A DNA stretch of 64,000 nt from Paraflavitalea devenefica. GTDB taxonomy: Bacteria > Bacteroidota > Bacteroidia > Chitinophagales > Chitinophagaceae. Below are positions 43,991-52,677 of this stretch, in pieces. The stretch's first letter is position 1. Each line of letters begins with the position of its first letter. The position numbers and the translations under genes were made by a program. Under the pieces are notes generated by a model. That model was not told the DNA's origin, did no database searches, and saw only the letters and a list, made by a program, of their open reading frames with translations. Location of the stretch: NCBI RefSeq assembly GCF_011759375.1, contig NZ_JAARML010000002.1:496001-560000 (forward strand), given 5' to 3'.

Positions 43991-46900
43991 ATGAGAAAAT
44001 TTAACTACCCGCTTCGCAGGGTGAGTGTTCTTATGCTACTATTACTCACCTTTCTATGTTCCTTCGCTCAAACTACCGGTACTATTAAAGGAAATGTAAA
44101 AGACGCCAGTGGCAATCCGCTCAGCGGCGCATCTGTTGCCCTGGAAGGGCAGACAGGCGGTACGCTGACTGATGCTGCCGGCAATTATTCCCTGAAGGTA
44201 GCCGCCGGCACTTATACTATTGTTATCAGTTATGTGGGCCAGGAAGCACAACGTTTCCAGGTGACTGTGGCAGCAGGCAGTACCGTAGAGCAAAATGCGG
44301 CGATGAAAACGATTGTTGACCTCAGCAGTGTAGTGATAATAGGTTCCCGCTCGCGCCAGCCACGCAGTAAGCTGGCTACCCCGGTACCGGTGGATGTGAT
44401 CAGCACACGGGAAATAAAACAGTTTGCACAGACCGACCTTTCCCAGTTATTGACTTATGTGGCCCCTTCTTTCCAGAGCGCCCGTCAAACGATCTCAGAT
44501 GGTACCGACCATATTGATCCGGCAGGCTTGCGCGGCCTGGGCCCCGATCAAACATTGGTATTGGTGAATGGAAAACGCAGGCATACAACTGCCCTGGTGA
44601 ATATTAATGGCACCGTAGGGCGTGGTTCTGTAGGCACCGACCTGAATGCTATTCCCGCTGCCGCTATTGAACGTATTGAAGTGTTGCGTGATGGCGCTGC
44701 CGCACAATATGGCTCCGATGCAATTGCCGGGGTGATTAACGTGGTACTAAAGAAAAATTATACCGGGTTTACTATCTCCGGATTGGCCGGCCAAAATATT
44801 ACCACGATGCCTTATGCAGGTGGCATTGATATTACTGACGGACTTACGCGGCAGATAGATTTCAGCGGCGGTTATGGCTGGAAGAGCGGTGCGTATGTTA
44901 ACCTTAGCGGACAATGGTTGAAACGTGATGGCAGCAACCGCAGCGGACTGGACAATATTCCCCTTATCTATTATGGCAATGCAGGATCGTTGCCCCCTGG
45001 TGCTGCTGTTCCACCAGGTGTTAGTCCTACTGATTATTACCGCTGGCTGATTGATGAAGACAAGTCATTTGCAGCGCAGCGCAAGTATGACCGTCATAAT
45101 ATTGTAGCGGGTAATTCATCTGCCAATAACCTGGGCGCTTTCCTGAATGCCGGCATTCCTATTACTGATAAAGTGGAGGCTTATTTTACGGCCGGCCTGA
45201 GCCGCCGCACCGGCGCTGCCAGCGGCTTTAGCCGTAACCCCAATTCCTGGAGCCAGCAGCCGGTACTGGAAAACGGCCAGCGTTATTATTATGATGGCTT
45301 CCTGCCGCAAATACATACTACGATCAGAGACGCTTCTTTGATAGCCGGCGTACGGTTCCCGATCCAGGAGTGGGATGTGGACATCAGTAATACCGTAGGC
45401 CAGAATACGATCCGCTATGATATTAAGAACACCGGCAATGCTTCCCTGCCAGCCAGCGATGACGTGCAAACCGAGTTTTATGCCGGTAAGCTGGGCTTTT
45501 TGCAGAATACGGTGAATGTTGATCTGACGCGGAAGTTCTCCCTGGGCATTAACTCACTCAATTTTGCCTTTGGCGCTGAATACCGCCGTGAAAAGTATAC
45601 GATCCGCGAGGGCGAATTAAATTCCTGGATGGACACTTCTGTGAATGGCAGAAGGTTTCAGCCAGAGCCTGTACCTTCTTATCCCGGTTCCTCACTGATC
45701 TATACACCAGCCGGCGGCCCTGCCGTGCCGGGCGCGCAGGTATTCCCCGGTTTCCGTCCTTCTGATGCTACCAATGCACACCGCGATATTTATGCAGCGT
45801 ATGTTGATGTTGAATTGCAGCGCAATAGTTTTTTACTGGGAGCAGCTGGCCGCTTTGAACACTATAAAGAGTTTGAGGCCGATTACAGTAATTTCAGCGG
45901 CAAGCTCACCGGCCGTTATGAGATCAACAAGAACCTTGCCCTGCGCGGTTCTGTAAGCACTGGTTTCCGGGCGCCTTCCCTGCATCAGCGCTATTTCCAG
46001 AATACCTCCACCCAGTTTGTTGGCGGATTGCCTTCCCAGGCTTTAACAGCCAATAACTACAACCCCGTAGTGCGGGATGCTTTTGGTATTAAAGAACTGA
46101 AACCTGAAACTTCTTTGAGCTTCTCTGCCGGCGTGGTAGGCTCCGTAGGTAATCACCTCACGTTTACAGTAGACGCTTATTTTATTAAGATCGATGACCG
46201 CATTGTGCTTTCTACCCAGTTCAGCCGCAGCAACGCGCTTGTAGACTCTATTATGAGGGATAAGGATGTACCGTCTTCCGTGAATGCCCTGCAGTTCTGG
46301 ACCAATGCCATCAATACAGAAACAAAGGGTATTGATGTGGTGGTAACGGAAAGGTTTAAGCTGGGCAAGGGCAATGCCAGTTTATCCGTAGCGGCCAATT
46401 TCAATGAGAACAATGTAGTAGGCGGTTTGAATACCAACTCTGTGCTTGATGATCCCAAGGTGAACCCAAGCTGGAGCAACCCCAATGCCAACCCGGCCAA
46501 TGACCTCAGTACCGGACTGTTCGACCGTCAGCAACGTTCCCGTATTGAAGTGGCGCAGCCCAGGAGCAAGGTCAATATTACTTTCAGCTATGACCTGCCC
46601 AAATGGAACTTCCTGGTGCGTACGGTGCGTTTTGGAAAGGTGGAGTATGTGCACAATGTAGACCCTGCCTCCATGCACCCGGTGAATAAGACGTATTTCA
46701 ATGATGTGGGCCTGGGGACAGACCAGACCTTTGATGCCAAATGGACCACCGACCTGGTGGTGACGTATAAAGTGACCCGCGGCCTCACCCTCACCGCGGG
46801 CGCCAATAATGTGTTTGATGTTTATCCCGACAGGATCTTTATTGATCCCCGCAATGATCCGGCGGCGTATTATGCTACACCGGTTACCTCCGGGGCCAAT

Positions 46901-47065
46901 AAAACCGCTGGCGGATACAATGCATCCCGGGACGCTTCCAACAGGGGACGTTTCCTGTTCACCGCCAACCAGTTTGGATTTAATGGCCGCTTCCTGTTTG
47001 CCCGGATCAACATAGATGTATTTGAACTGGGTAAAACGATTAAAAATGCTATCCCTAAAAAATAG
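43991..47065 (+). CDS. TonB-dependent receptor
   Basis: The 1024-residue protein has a signal peptide (MRKFNYPLRR to CSFAQ), a carboxypeptidase-regulatory-like domain (GTIKGNVKDASGNPLSGA), a plug (about 110-240, with LRGLGPDQTLVLVNGKRR and AAIERIEVLRDGAAAQYG) and a barrel of about 780 residues. The plug wording (GSDAIAGVINVVLKK) is that of siderophore/cobalamin-type rather than SusC-type receptors, so an iron complex or small cofactor is a plausible ligand. The ATG at 43991 is preferred to one 16 codons upstream. A terminator follows. Confidence 0.93.
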   Translation: MRKFNYPLRRVSVLMLLLLTFLCSFAQTTGTIKGNVKDASGNPLSGASVALEGQTGGTLTDAAGNYSLKVAAGTYTIVISYVGQEAQRFQVTVAAGSTVEQNAAMKTIVDLSSVVIIGSRSRQPRSKLATPVPVDVISTREIKQFAQTDLSQLLTYVAPSFQSARQTISDGTDHIDPAGLRGLGPDQTLVLVNGKRRHTTALVNINGTVGRGSVGTDLNAIPAAAIERIEVLRDGAAAQYGSDAIAGVINVVLKKNYTGFTISGLAGQNITTMPYAGGIDITDGLTRQIDFSGGYGWKSGAYVNLSGQWLKRDGSNRSGLDNIPLIYYGNAGSLPPGAAVPPGVSPTDYYRWLIDEDKSFAAQRKYDRHNIVAGNSSANNLGAFLNAGIPITDKVEAYFTAGLSRRTGAASGFSRNPNSWSQQPVLENGQRYYYDGFLPQIHTTIRDASLIAGVRFPIQEWDVDISNTVGQNTIRYDIKNTGNASLPASDDVQTEFYAGKLGFLQNTVNVDLTRKFSLGINSLNFAFGAEYRREKYTIREGELNSWMDTSVNGRRFQPEPVPSYPGSSLIYTPAGGPAVPGAQVFPGFRPSDATNAHRDIYAAYVDVELQRNSFLLGAAGRFEHYKEFEADYSNFSGKLTGRYEINKNLALRGSVSTGFRAPSLHQRYFQNTSTQFVGGLPSQALTANNYNPVVRDAFGIKELKPETSLSFSAGVVGSVGNHLTFTVDAYFIKIDDRIVLSTQFSRSNALVDSIMRDKDVPSSVNALQFWTNAINTETKGIDVVVTERFKLGKGNASLSVAANFNENNVVGGLNTNSVLDDPKVNPSWSNPNANPANDLSTGLFDRQQRSRIEVAQPRSKVNITFSYDLPKWNFLVRTVRFGKVEYVHNVDPASMHPVNKTYFNDVGLGTDQTFDAKWTTDLVVTYKVTRGLTLTAGANNVFDVYPDRIFIDPRNDPAAYYATPVTSGANKTAGGYNASRDASNRGRFLFTANQFGFNGRFLFARINIDVFELGKTIKNAIPKK

Positions 47066-47106
47066 TTAAGTACGCTTCTATTATTATCAGTCACATGAGA
47101 AATCCG

Positions 47107-47140
47107 AAAGGCATCCTGGCAACGGGGTGCCTTTTAGTTC
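47107..47140 (+). terminator. Terminator of the TonB receptor gene
   Basis: AAAGGCA (47107-47113) pairs with TGCCTTT (47128-47134), extended by flanking C-G pairs and followed by a short T run. Confidence 0.7.
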
Positions 47141-47158
47141 CCAACCACCCTGTATTTC

Positions 47159-47193
47159 TTCTGTATTCTGAATTCTGGATTCTGTATTCTAAG
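47159..47193. repeat. Heptad repeat, word TTCTGNA
   Basis: Five units at exact 7-bp spacing: TTCTGTA, TTCTGAA, TTCTGGA, TTCTGTA, TTCTAAG. The reverse complement of this word begins the array at 63982. It lies 41 bp upstream of the M14 gene. Confidence 0.75.
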
Positions 47194-47234
47194 TTGAATT
47201 TCTTCCTTATTTTCATGGCTTATATAGAGATATC

Positions 47235-49754
47235 ATGAAGAAGTCCCTGGCCTTATGGCTCCTGTTATTTGTTGCAATGATTGGCTATTCGCAGGTAAAA
47301 TCGCCCGAACAGTTCCTGGGGTATAAGATCGGCGCCCGCTATACGCCCCATTTTAATGTGGTCAATTATTTCAGGGAGGTGGCTGCTACCGCTTCGAATA
47401 TGGTGAAGCTGGAAGCGTATGGCCGTACCAATGAAGGCCGCCCTTTATTGCTGGCTTATGTCGCCTTGCCGGAGAACCTTTCCCGCCTGGAACAGATCAG
47501 GCTGAATAACCTGCGCCTGGCAGGCTTCACAAAAGATAAAATGGCCCCTGATGAGAAGGGCCCTGCCATTGTATGGCTGAGCTATAATGTGCATGGCAAT
47601 GAAACCTCTTCTTCTGAAGCAGCCATGCTTACTTTGTATGAACTGGTAAACCCTGCCAATGCCAAAACCAAAGAATGGTTAAAAAATACCGTGGTGATCA
47701 TTGATCCCTGTATCAATCCCGATGGCCGCGACCGCTATGTCAACTGGTTCAACAGCATGGTGGGCGTAACACCCAATCCACAGCCTTTTACCCGTGAGCA
47801 CAGTGAGCCCTGGCCCGGCGGCCGTTCCAATCACTATTATTTTGACCTTAACCGCGACTGGGCCTGGCAAACACAGGTAGAGTCGCAACAACGGCTGGCA
47901 ATTTATAACCAATGGCTGCCGCAGATCCATGTGGATTATCATGAGCAGGGCTATAATGAGCCTTATTATTTTGCCCCTGCCGCCGAGCCTTTTCATGAAG
48001 TGATCACTCCCTGGCAGCGTGAGTTCCAGGTAATGATCGGTAAGAATAATGCCAGGTATTTTGATGAGAATGGCTGGCTGTTCTTTACCAAAGAACGATT
48101 TGACCTTTTTTATCCCAGCTATGGCGATACCTATCCCATTTACCGGGGCGCTATTGGTATGACGTATGAGCAGGGCGGCCATAGCCGTGGCGGCGCTGCG
48201 GTGATCAATGAAGATGATGATACGCTCACGCTGTGGGACCGCTTGTACCATCACTTCACCACGGGCATGGCTACTATTGAAGTATCATCGCAAAACGCCG
48301 GTAGGCTGGTGCAGGAGTTTAAGAAGTATTATGATAAAGCCCGTACCACCCCTCCCGGGGAGTTCAAAGCATATGTGGTAAAAGCCGATGCCGGCGATAA
48401 GCTGACCCGCTTAAAACGTCTGCTCGACAGGAATGGTATTGAATGGTCGTACGTTAATGCGGCCGGCTTTTCAGGGCTGAATTATTTTACCGGTAAGACC
48501 GAGGGTTTTAAAACGGTGTATGGCGATATCGTGATCAATGCCAATCAGCCGAATGCCAACCTGGTGGATGTATTGTTTGAAAGAACTTCCAGGCTGTCAG
48601 ACTCTGCCACGTATGATATTACTGCCTGGTCATTGCCTTTTGTATATGGCCTTACTACCTATGGTCTTAATGCGTATGTAAGTACTACTGTTGAAGATAT
48701 TGCGGTACGTCCTTCTTCGCATGAAGCCGCCAAACTGGCTTATGCTGTGCGCTGGAATGGCATCAACAGCGCCCGCTTCCTGAGTGAGTTGCTGAAGAAG
48801 AAAGTAAAAGTGCGTTTTGCCGAAGAGCCTTTTACAGCCAATGGCCGTCAATTTGAGCGTGGTACTTTACTCATTGCCCGTACCAGCAATGTTGCCCTGG
48901 GCAATGCATTACATGCCATTGTAGCTGCCGCTGCTGATTCAACCGGTGTTGGCCTTTTCGCTGTCAGTTCGGGTTTTGTAGACAAAGGTTTTGACCTCGG
49001 CTCGGGTAAAGTGCACATGCTGCATGCGCCCAAGGTAACCCTGGTGGCCGGTGACGGTGTGTCGTCCCTGGGTATGGGAGAGATCTGGCATTTCTTTGAT
49101 AAGGAGCTTGGCTATCCTGTGAATATTGTATGGTCGGACGAGGTGAATGGAAATGTGCTGAAGCAAACGGATGTATTGATACTGCCCGATGGCAATTACC
49201 GCTTCCTGGGCGAAAAAGCCATGAATGATAACCTGAAAGAATGGGTAAGCAATGGCGGTAAGCTGATAGCCCTTGAAAATGCCGTGGCCCAGTTGTCGCG
49301 CGGCGAGTGGGGCATCAAGCAAAAGGAAGATAAGAAGGACGAGAAGAAGGATGATAAGAAAGATGACTATAGCATGCTCAAGCGGTATGAGAACCGGGAG
49401 CGTGATTTTATACCGGGCTTTAATCCCGGCTCTATTTTTAAGGTAGAGCTGGATAATTCGCATCCGCTGGCTTTCGGATATGACAGCTTCTATTACACCC
49501 TCAAGCAGGATGACAATATCTACGAGTTTTTCAAAGATGGCAGTTGGAATGTGGGCGTTATTAAAAAAGATAACCAGGTGGCAGGTTTTGTTGGGGCGCG
49601 ACTAAAAGAAAAGCTGAAAGATGGCGTCTTATTCGGGGTGCAGGATTATGGACGGGGTACCGTGGTATACCTGGCCGATAATCCATTGTTCCGGAGTTTC
49701 TGGGAAAATGGTAAGCTCTTGTTCTGCAATGCTGTTTTCCTGGTAGGGCAGTGA
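47235..49754 (+). CDS. Exported M14 zinc carboxypeptidase with C-terminal amidotransferase-like domain
   Basis: The 839-residue protein has a signal peptide and an M14 catalytic domain. Zinc ligands are His120 and Glu123 (NVHGNETSSSEAA) and a later His in IHVDYHEQGYN; the catalytic Glu is in GMTYEQGGHSRGG. DLNRDWAWQTQVES supplies substrate-binding residues. The region after about residue 590 (VTLVAGDGVSSLGMGEIW, then LPDGNYRFLGEK) resembles a class I glutamine-amidotransferase-like fold without an obvious catalytic Cys. A run of Lys/Asp (KKDEKKDDKKDD) at about 695 interrupts it. It should digest peptides; a terminator follows at 49789. Confidence 0.9.
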   Translation: MKKSLALWLLLFVAMIGYSQVKSPEQFLGYKIGARYTPHFNVVNYFREVAATASNMVKLEAYGRTNEGRPLLLAYVALPENLSRLEQIRLNNLRLAGFTKDKMAPDEKGPAIVWLSYNVHGNETSSSEAAMLTLYELVNPANAKTKEWLKNTVVIIDPCINPDGRDRYVNWFNSMVGVTPNPQPFTREHSEPWPGGRSNHYYFDLNRDWAWQTQVESQQRLAIYNQWLPQIHVDYHEQGYNEPYYFAPAAEPFHEVITPWQREFQVMIGKNNARYFDENGWLFFTKERFDLFYPSYGDTYPIYRGAIGMTYEQGGHSRGGAAVINEDDDTLTLWDRLYHHFTTGMATIEVSSQNAGRLVQEFKKYYDKARTTPPGEFKAYVVKADAGDKLTRLKRLLDRNGIEWSYVNAAGFSGLNYFTGKTEGFKTVYGDIVINANQPNANLVDVLFERTSRLSDSATYDITAWSLPFVYGLTTYGLNAYVSTTVEDIAVRPSSHEAAKLAYAVRWNGINSARFLSELLKKKVKVRFAEEPFTANGRQFERGTLLIARTSNVALGNALHAIVAAAADSTGVGLFAVSSGFVDKGFDLGSGKVHMLHAPKVTLVAGDGVSSLGMGEIWHFFDKELGYPVNIVWSDEVNGNVLKQTDVLILPDGNYRFLGEKAMNDNLKEWVSNGGKLIALENAVAQLSRGEWGIKQKEDKKDEKKDDKKDDYSMLKRYENRERDFIPGFNPGSIFKVELDNSHPLAFGYDSFYYTLKQDDNIYEFFKDGSWNVGVIKKDNQVAGFVGARLKEKLKDGVLFGVQDYGRGTVVYLADNPLFRSFWENGKLLFCNAVFLVGQ

Positions 49755-49788
49755 TATTCTGTATGCATAATCGTTAAAATTGTACCAA

Positions 49789-49812
49789 CGGGGCAGGATA
49801 CTGCCCCGCTTT
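49789..49812 (+). terminator. Terminator of the M14 gene
   Basis: CGGGGCAG (49789-49796) and CTGCCCCG (49801-49808) form a perfect 8-bp stem with loop GATA, followed by CTTTT. A reading frame of the next gene runs through it, which argues for the later start of that gene. Confidence 0.9.
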
Positions 49813-49851
49813 TGCTTACTTTGGCAGACCGTTGTAAAAACCAACCAGTTC

Positions 49852-52374
49852 ATGATGAGGATTTTTTACCTGAAAAGATGGGTGCTGTGTTTATTGTTAT
49901 CGCTGCAAGTTATTCCGACGCTGGCGCAAACACCGCCGGCTTATTCTGCTGCCGATATTTACCTGCAGATCAAAAAGCTGAAAGTATTGGGTTCTGTGCT
50001 GTATGTGGCTGCGCATCCCGACGATGAGAATACCCGCCTGCTGGCCTACCTGGCCAAGGACCGCCTTTACCGTACCGGTTATCTATCCTTGACCCGTGGC
50101 GATGGCGGACAAAACCTGATCGGTGATGAACAGGGCATTGACCTGGGACTGATACGTACACAGGAGCTGCTGGCCGCTCGCCGTATTGATGGCGCCGAGC
50201 AGTTCTTTTCCCGCGCCTTTGATTTTGGATTCAGCAAGAGTACCGACGAAGCCCTGGCTACCTGGGGTAAGGACAGGATCTTGTCGGATATAGTATGGGT
50301 GATCCGCCGCTTTCAGCCGGATGTGATGATCACGCGTTTCCCCGAGGATGCCCGTGCCGGCCATGGCCACCATTCCGGTTCCGCCGTACTGGCCCATGAA
50401 GCATTCCGCGCTGCGGCCGATCCCACTGCGTTTCCCGAACAATTTAAGTTGGGCGTAAAGCCCTGGAAGGTGAAACGCATTATGTGGAATACGTTCAATT
50501 TCGGTGGCAATAATACTACCTCCAATGACCAGTTGAAGATCGATGTAGGCGGTTATAATGCCGTACTGGGCAAGGGCTATGGCGAAATAGCCGCCGAGAG
50601 CAGGAGTCAGCACAAAAGCCAGGGATTTGGCGTGCCGGCAGGAAGGGGTGTTGCCTTTGAATACTTTACACCCGTGGAAGGAGATGCTCCGAAGACAGAT
50701 ATTATGGAGGATGTGAATGTTTCCTGGTCCCGGATTGAAAAAGGCGCTGCCATTGAGGCCAAGATTGATGATATCCTGAATAATTATTCCCTGGCGCATC
50801 CCGAACGTTCTGTGCCGGCGCTGGTGAGCTTGTATAAAGAGCTTAGCAACCTGCCGGAAGGCTACTGGCGTACCCAAAAGATGCAGGAAGTACAGCAATT
50901 GGTAGAACGCTGCAGCGGCCTGTTTATGGAAGTAAATGCCACCACCGAATTTGTAGTGCAGGGCGACTCTATGCGGGTAAATGCCGTGGTCAATAACCGG
51001 CTGGGAGGTACTATACAACTGGTGCGCTTTACCCTGGATGTATTTGATTCTACTTTCAACAAACCCTTAGCGGCCAATACGAATGTTGTCTTCTCAAAGC
51101 CCATTTATATATTCTCCACCAAGCCGGTAACACAACCCTACTGGCTGGAGCATAAGATGAGCGAAGGCGCTTTCACGGTGAATGAACAGACTTTTATCGG
51201 CCGCCCGGAGAGCATCCCTTCTTACCAGGCCAGCTTTGAAGTAACTGTGGAGGGACAATCTTTCACGTTCGTAAGGCCGGTGCAATATAAGTTTACTGAT
51301 CCTGTAAAAGGCGAGCTATACCGCCCGCTGGTGGTGGTGCCTGCTGCTACGGTGACTACAGAGCCGGGTATTGTGATCTTCCGGAAGCAGGAGAAGGCCG
51401 CACAGGATATTATGCTGCGCGTAACAGCCAATAAAACTTTTGATCATTATACTGCCAAAGTTTCGAAAAGGCTGAAGTATGATAACTCAATATTTACTGA
51501 TACCAATTTCTCCGTAGTACGGGGATTGAGCAAGCCCTATTATTTTACGATCAATAATGGCATGCTGAAAGGCCTGGAGCAGGATAATGTGCAGGCTTTT
51601 GTAGAACTGAGGAACGGGAAGGTGGAACAACCTGCCTGGCTGAATATTACCAGCATACAATACGACCATATTCCTCCCATTCATTATTTCTACCAGGATG
51701 CGGTGAAGGTGCTGAATATAGACCTGAAAACAGTGGGTAAAAGGATCGGGTATATTGAAGGCGCGGGTGATAAGGTGCCTGCTGCACTGGAGCAAATGGG
51801 CTATGAAGTGGTGGTCTTGAAAGAAAAAGATATTACCGCTGCTGTGCTCAAACAACTCGATGCCGTGATCACCGGTATACGGGCTTATAATGTACATGAC
51901 TTCCTGTCGTCTAAATATGAAACATTGATGGAGTATGTAAAGAACGGTGGTAACCTGATCGTTCAATACAATACCAATAATTTCATCAGCACCGTAAAGA
52001 GCAGGATCGGGCCTTATCCTTTCACGATTTCGCGTAACCGTATTACGGATGAAAAAGCCAAAGTAAGTTTCCTGCTGCCGCAGCATCCTGTATTGAATTA
52101 TCCCAATAAGATCACAGAGAAGGATTTTGATGGCTGGATACAGGAGCGGGGCATTTATTTCCCCGACCAGTTGGACACCGCTTATAAATCAGTGCTGTCT
52201 ATGGCCGATCCCGGTGAGCCGGCATTGAATAACAGCCTGATCGTAGCTGATTATGGGAAAGGGAAATTTGTGTATACCGGGCTGGTATTCTTCCGCGAGC
52301 TGCCTGCCGGTATTCCCGGCGCTTACCGGTTACTGGCCAATATTATTGCACTGAATAAAAAGAAAGGATTCTAA
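49852..52374 (+). CDS. Exported PIG-L family deacetylase with C-terminal GATase-like domain
   Basis: The 840-residue protein starts with a signal peptide and a PIG-L/LmbE domain. The zinc motif AHPDDE is at residues 54-59 and the third ligand region is GHGHHSGSAVLAHEAF. PIG-L enzymes remove N-acetyl groups from amino sugars. The C-terminal ~180 residues (RIGYIEGAGDKVPAAL, VITGIRAYNVHDFL) resemble an amidotransferase/ThuA-like fold, as in the neighbouring M14 protein. Start ATG 49852 or 49855. Its stop codon is immediately followed by the ATG of a 53-residue membrane protein, so it heads a four-gene unit ending in a symporter. Confidence 0.9.
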   Translation: MMRIFYLKRWVLCLLLSLQVIPTLAQTPPAYSAADIYLQIKKLKVLGSVLYVAAHPDDENTRLLAYLAKDRLYRTGYLSLTRGDGGQNLIGDEQGIDLGLIRTQELLAARRIDGAEQFFSRAFDFGFSKSTDEALATWGKDRILSDIVWVIRRFQPDVMITRFPEDARAGHGHHSGSAVLAHEAFRAAADPTAFPEQFKLGVKPWKVKRIMWNTFNFGGNNTTSNDQLKIDVGGYNAVLGKGYGEIAAESRSQHKSQGFGVPAGRGVAFEYFTPVEGDAPKTDIMEDVNVSWSRIEKGAAIEAKIDDILNNYSLAHPERSVPALVSLYKELSNLPEGYWRTQKMQEVQQLVERCSGLFMEVNATTEFVVQGDSMRVNAVVNNRLGGTIQLVRFTLDVFDSTFNKPLAANTNVVFSKPIYIFSTKPVTQPYWLEHKMSEGAFTVNEQTFIGRPESIPSYQASFEVTVEGQSFTFVRPVQYKFTDPVKGELYRPLVVVPAATVTTEPGIVIFRKQEKAAQDIMLRVTANKTFDHYTAKVSKRLKYDNSIFTDTNFSVVRGLSKPYYFTINNGMLKGLEQDNVQAFVELRNGKVEQPAWLNITSIQYDHIPPIHYFYQDAVKVLNIDLKTVGKRIGYIEGAGDKVPAALEQMGYEVVVLKEKDITAAVLKQLDAVITGIRAYNVHDFLSSKYETLMEYVKNGGNLIVQYNTNNFISTVKSRIGPYPFTISRNRITDEKAKVSFLLPQHPVLNYPNKITEKDFDGWIQERGIYFPDQLDTAYKSVLSMADPGEPALNNSLIVADYGKGKFVYTGLVFFRELPAGIPGAYRLLANIIALNKKKGF

Positions 52375-52536
52375 ATGAGCGCACCCTCGAGAGCCAAGGG
52401 ACAGATAGCCCTGATCGTTGCTATTGTGGCTGGTTTGATCATTGGCAGGATTATTAAGAAAGCCACCATCGGCCTGGCTATTGGGATTATACTGGGCCTG
52501 CTGGTACTGATGATATTATCAAAGCGAAAACAATAA
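52375..52536 (+). CDS. Small two-helix membrane protein (53 aa)
   Basis: The ATG at 52375 directly follows the PIG-L stop codon. The 53-residue product is MSAPSRAKGQ at the start, then IALIVAIVAGLIIG and ATIGLAIGIILGLLVLMIL as two probable membrane helices with a basic loop GRIIKKA and basic end SKRKQ. The coupled start, plausible charge layout (positive inside) and the next coupled genes support its being real. Function unknown; it may assist the symporter. Confidence 0.7.
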   Translation: MSAPSRAKGQIALIVAIVAGLIIGRIIKKATIGLAIGIILGLLVLMILSKRKQ

Positions 52537-52551
52537 CGATTGCCAAACAAT

Positions 52552-52677
52552 ATGTCAGCATCCTCTAACGAAAAAGTTCCTGTATTCAGGAAGTGGCGCC
52601 ACTGGTATTGGCTGGTCATTGGGTTCCTGGCATTGCTGGTCGTATTGTTTTACTTGTTTACCAAACATTACGCATGA
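52552..52677 (+). CDS. Small single-helix membrane protein (41 aa)
   Basis: A 41-residue product has a charged N-terminus (MSASSNEKVPVFRKWRH) and one membrane helix (WYWLVIGFLALLVVLFYLF). Its TGA at 52675-52677 overlaps the ATG of the symporter as ATGA, the classic layout for translational coupling. It begins 15 bp after the previous small gene. It may be a symporter accessory subunit, by analogy with small partner proteins of transporters; that is inference. Confidence 0.7.
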   Translation: MSASSNEKVPVFRKWRHWYWLVIGFLALLVVLFYLFTKHYA

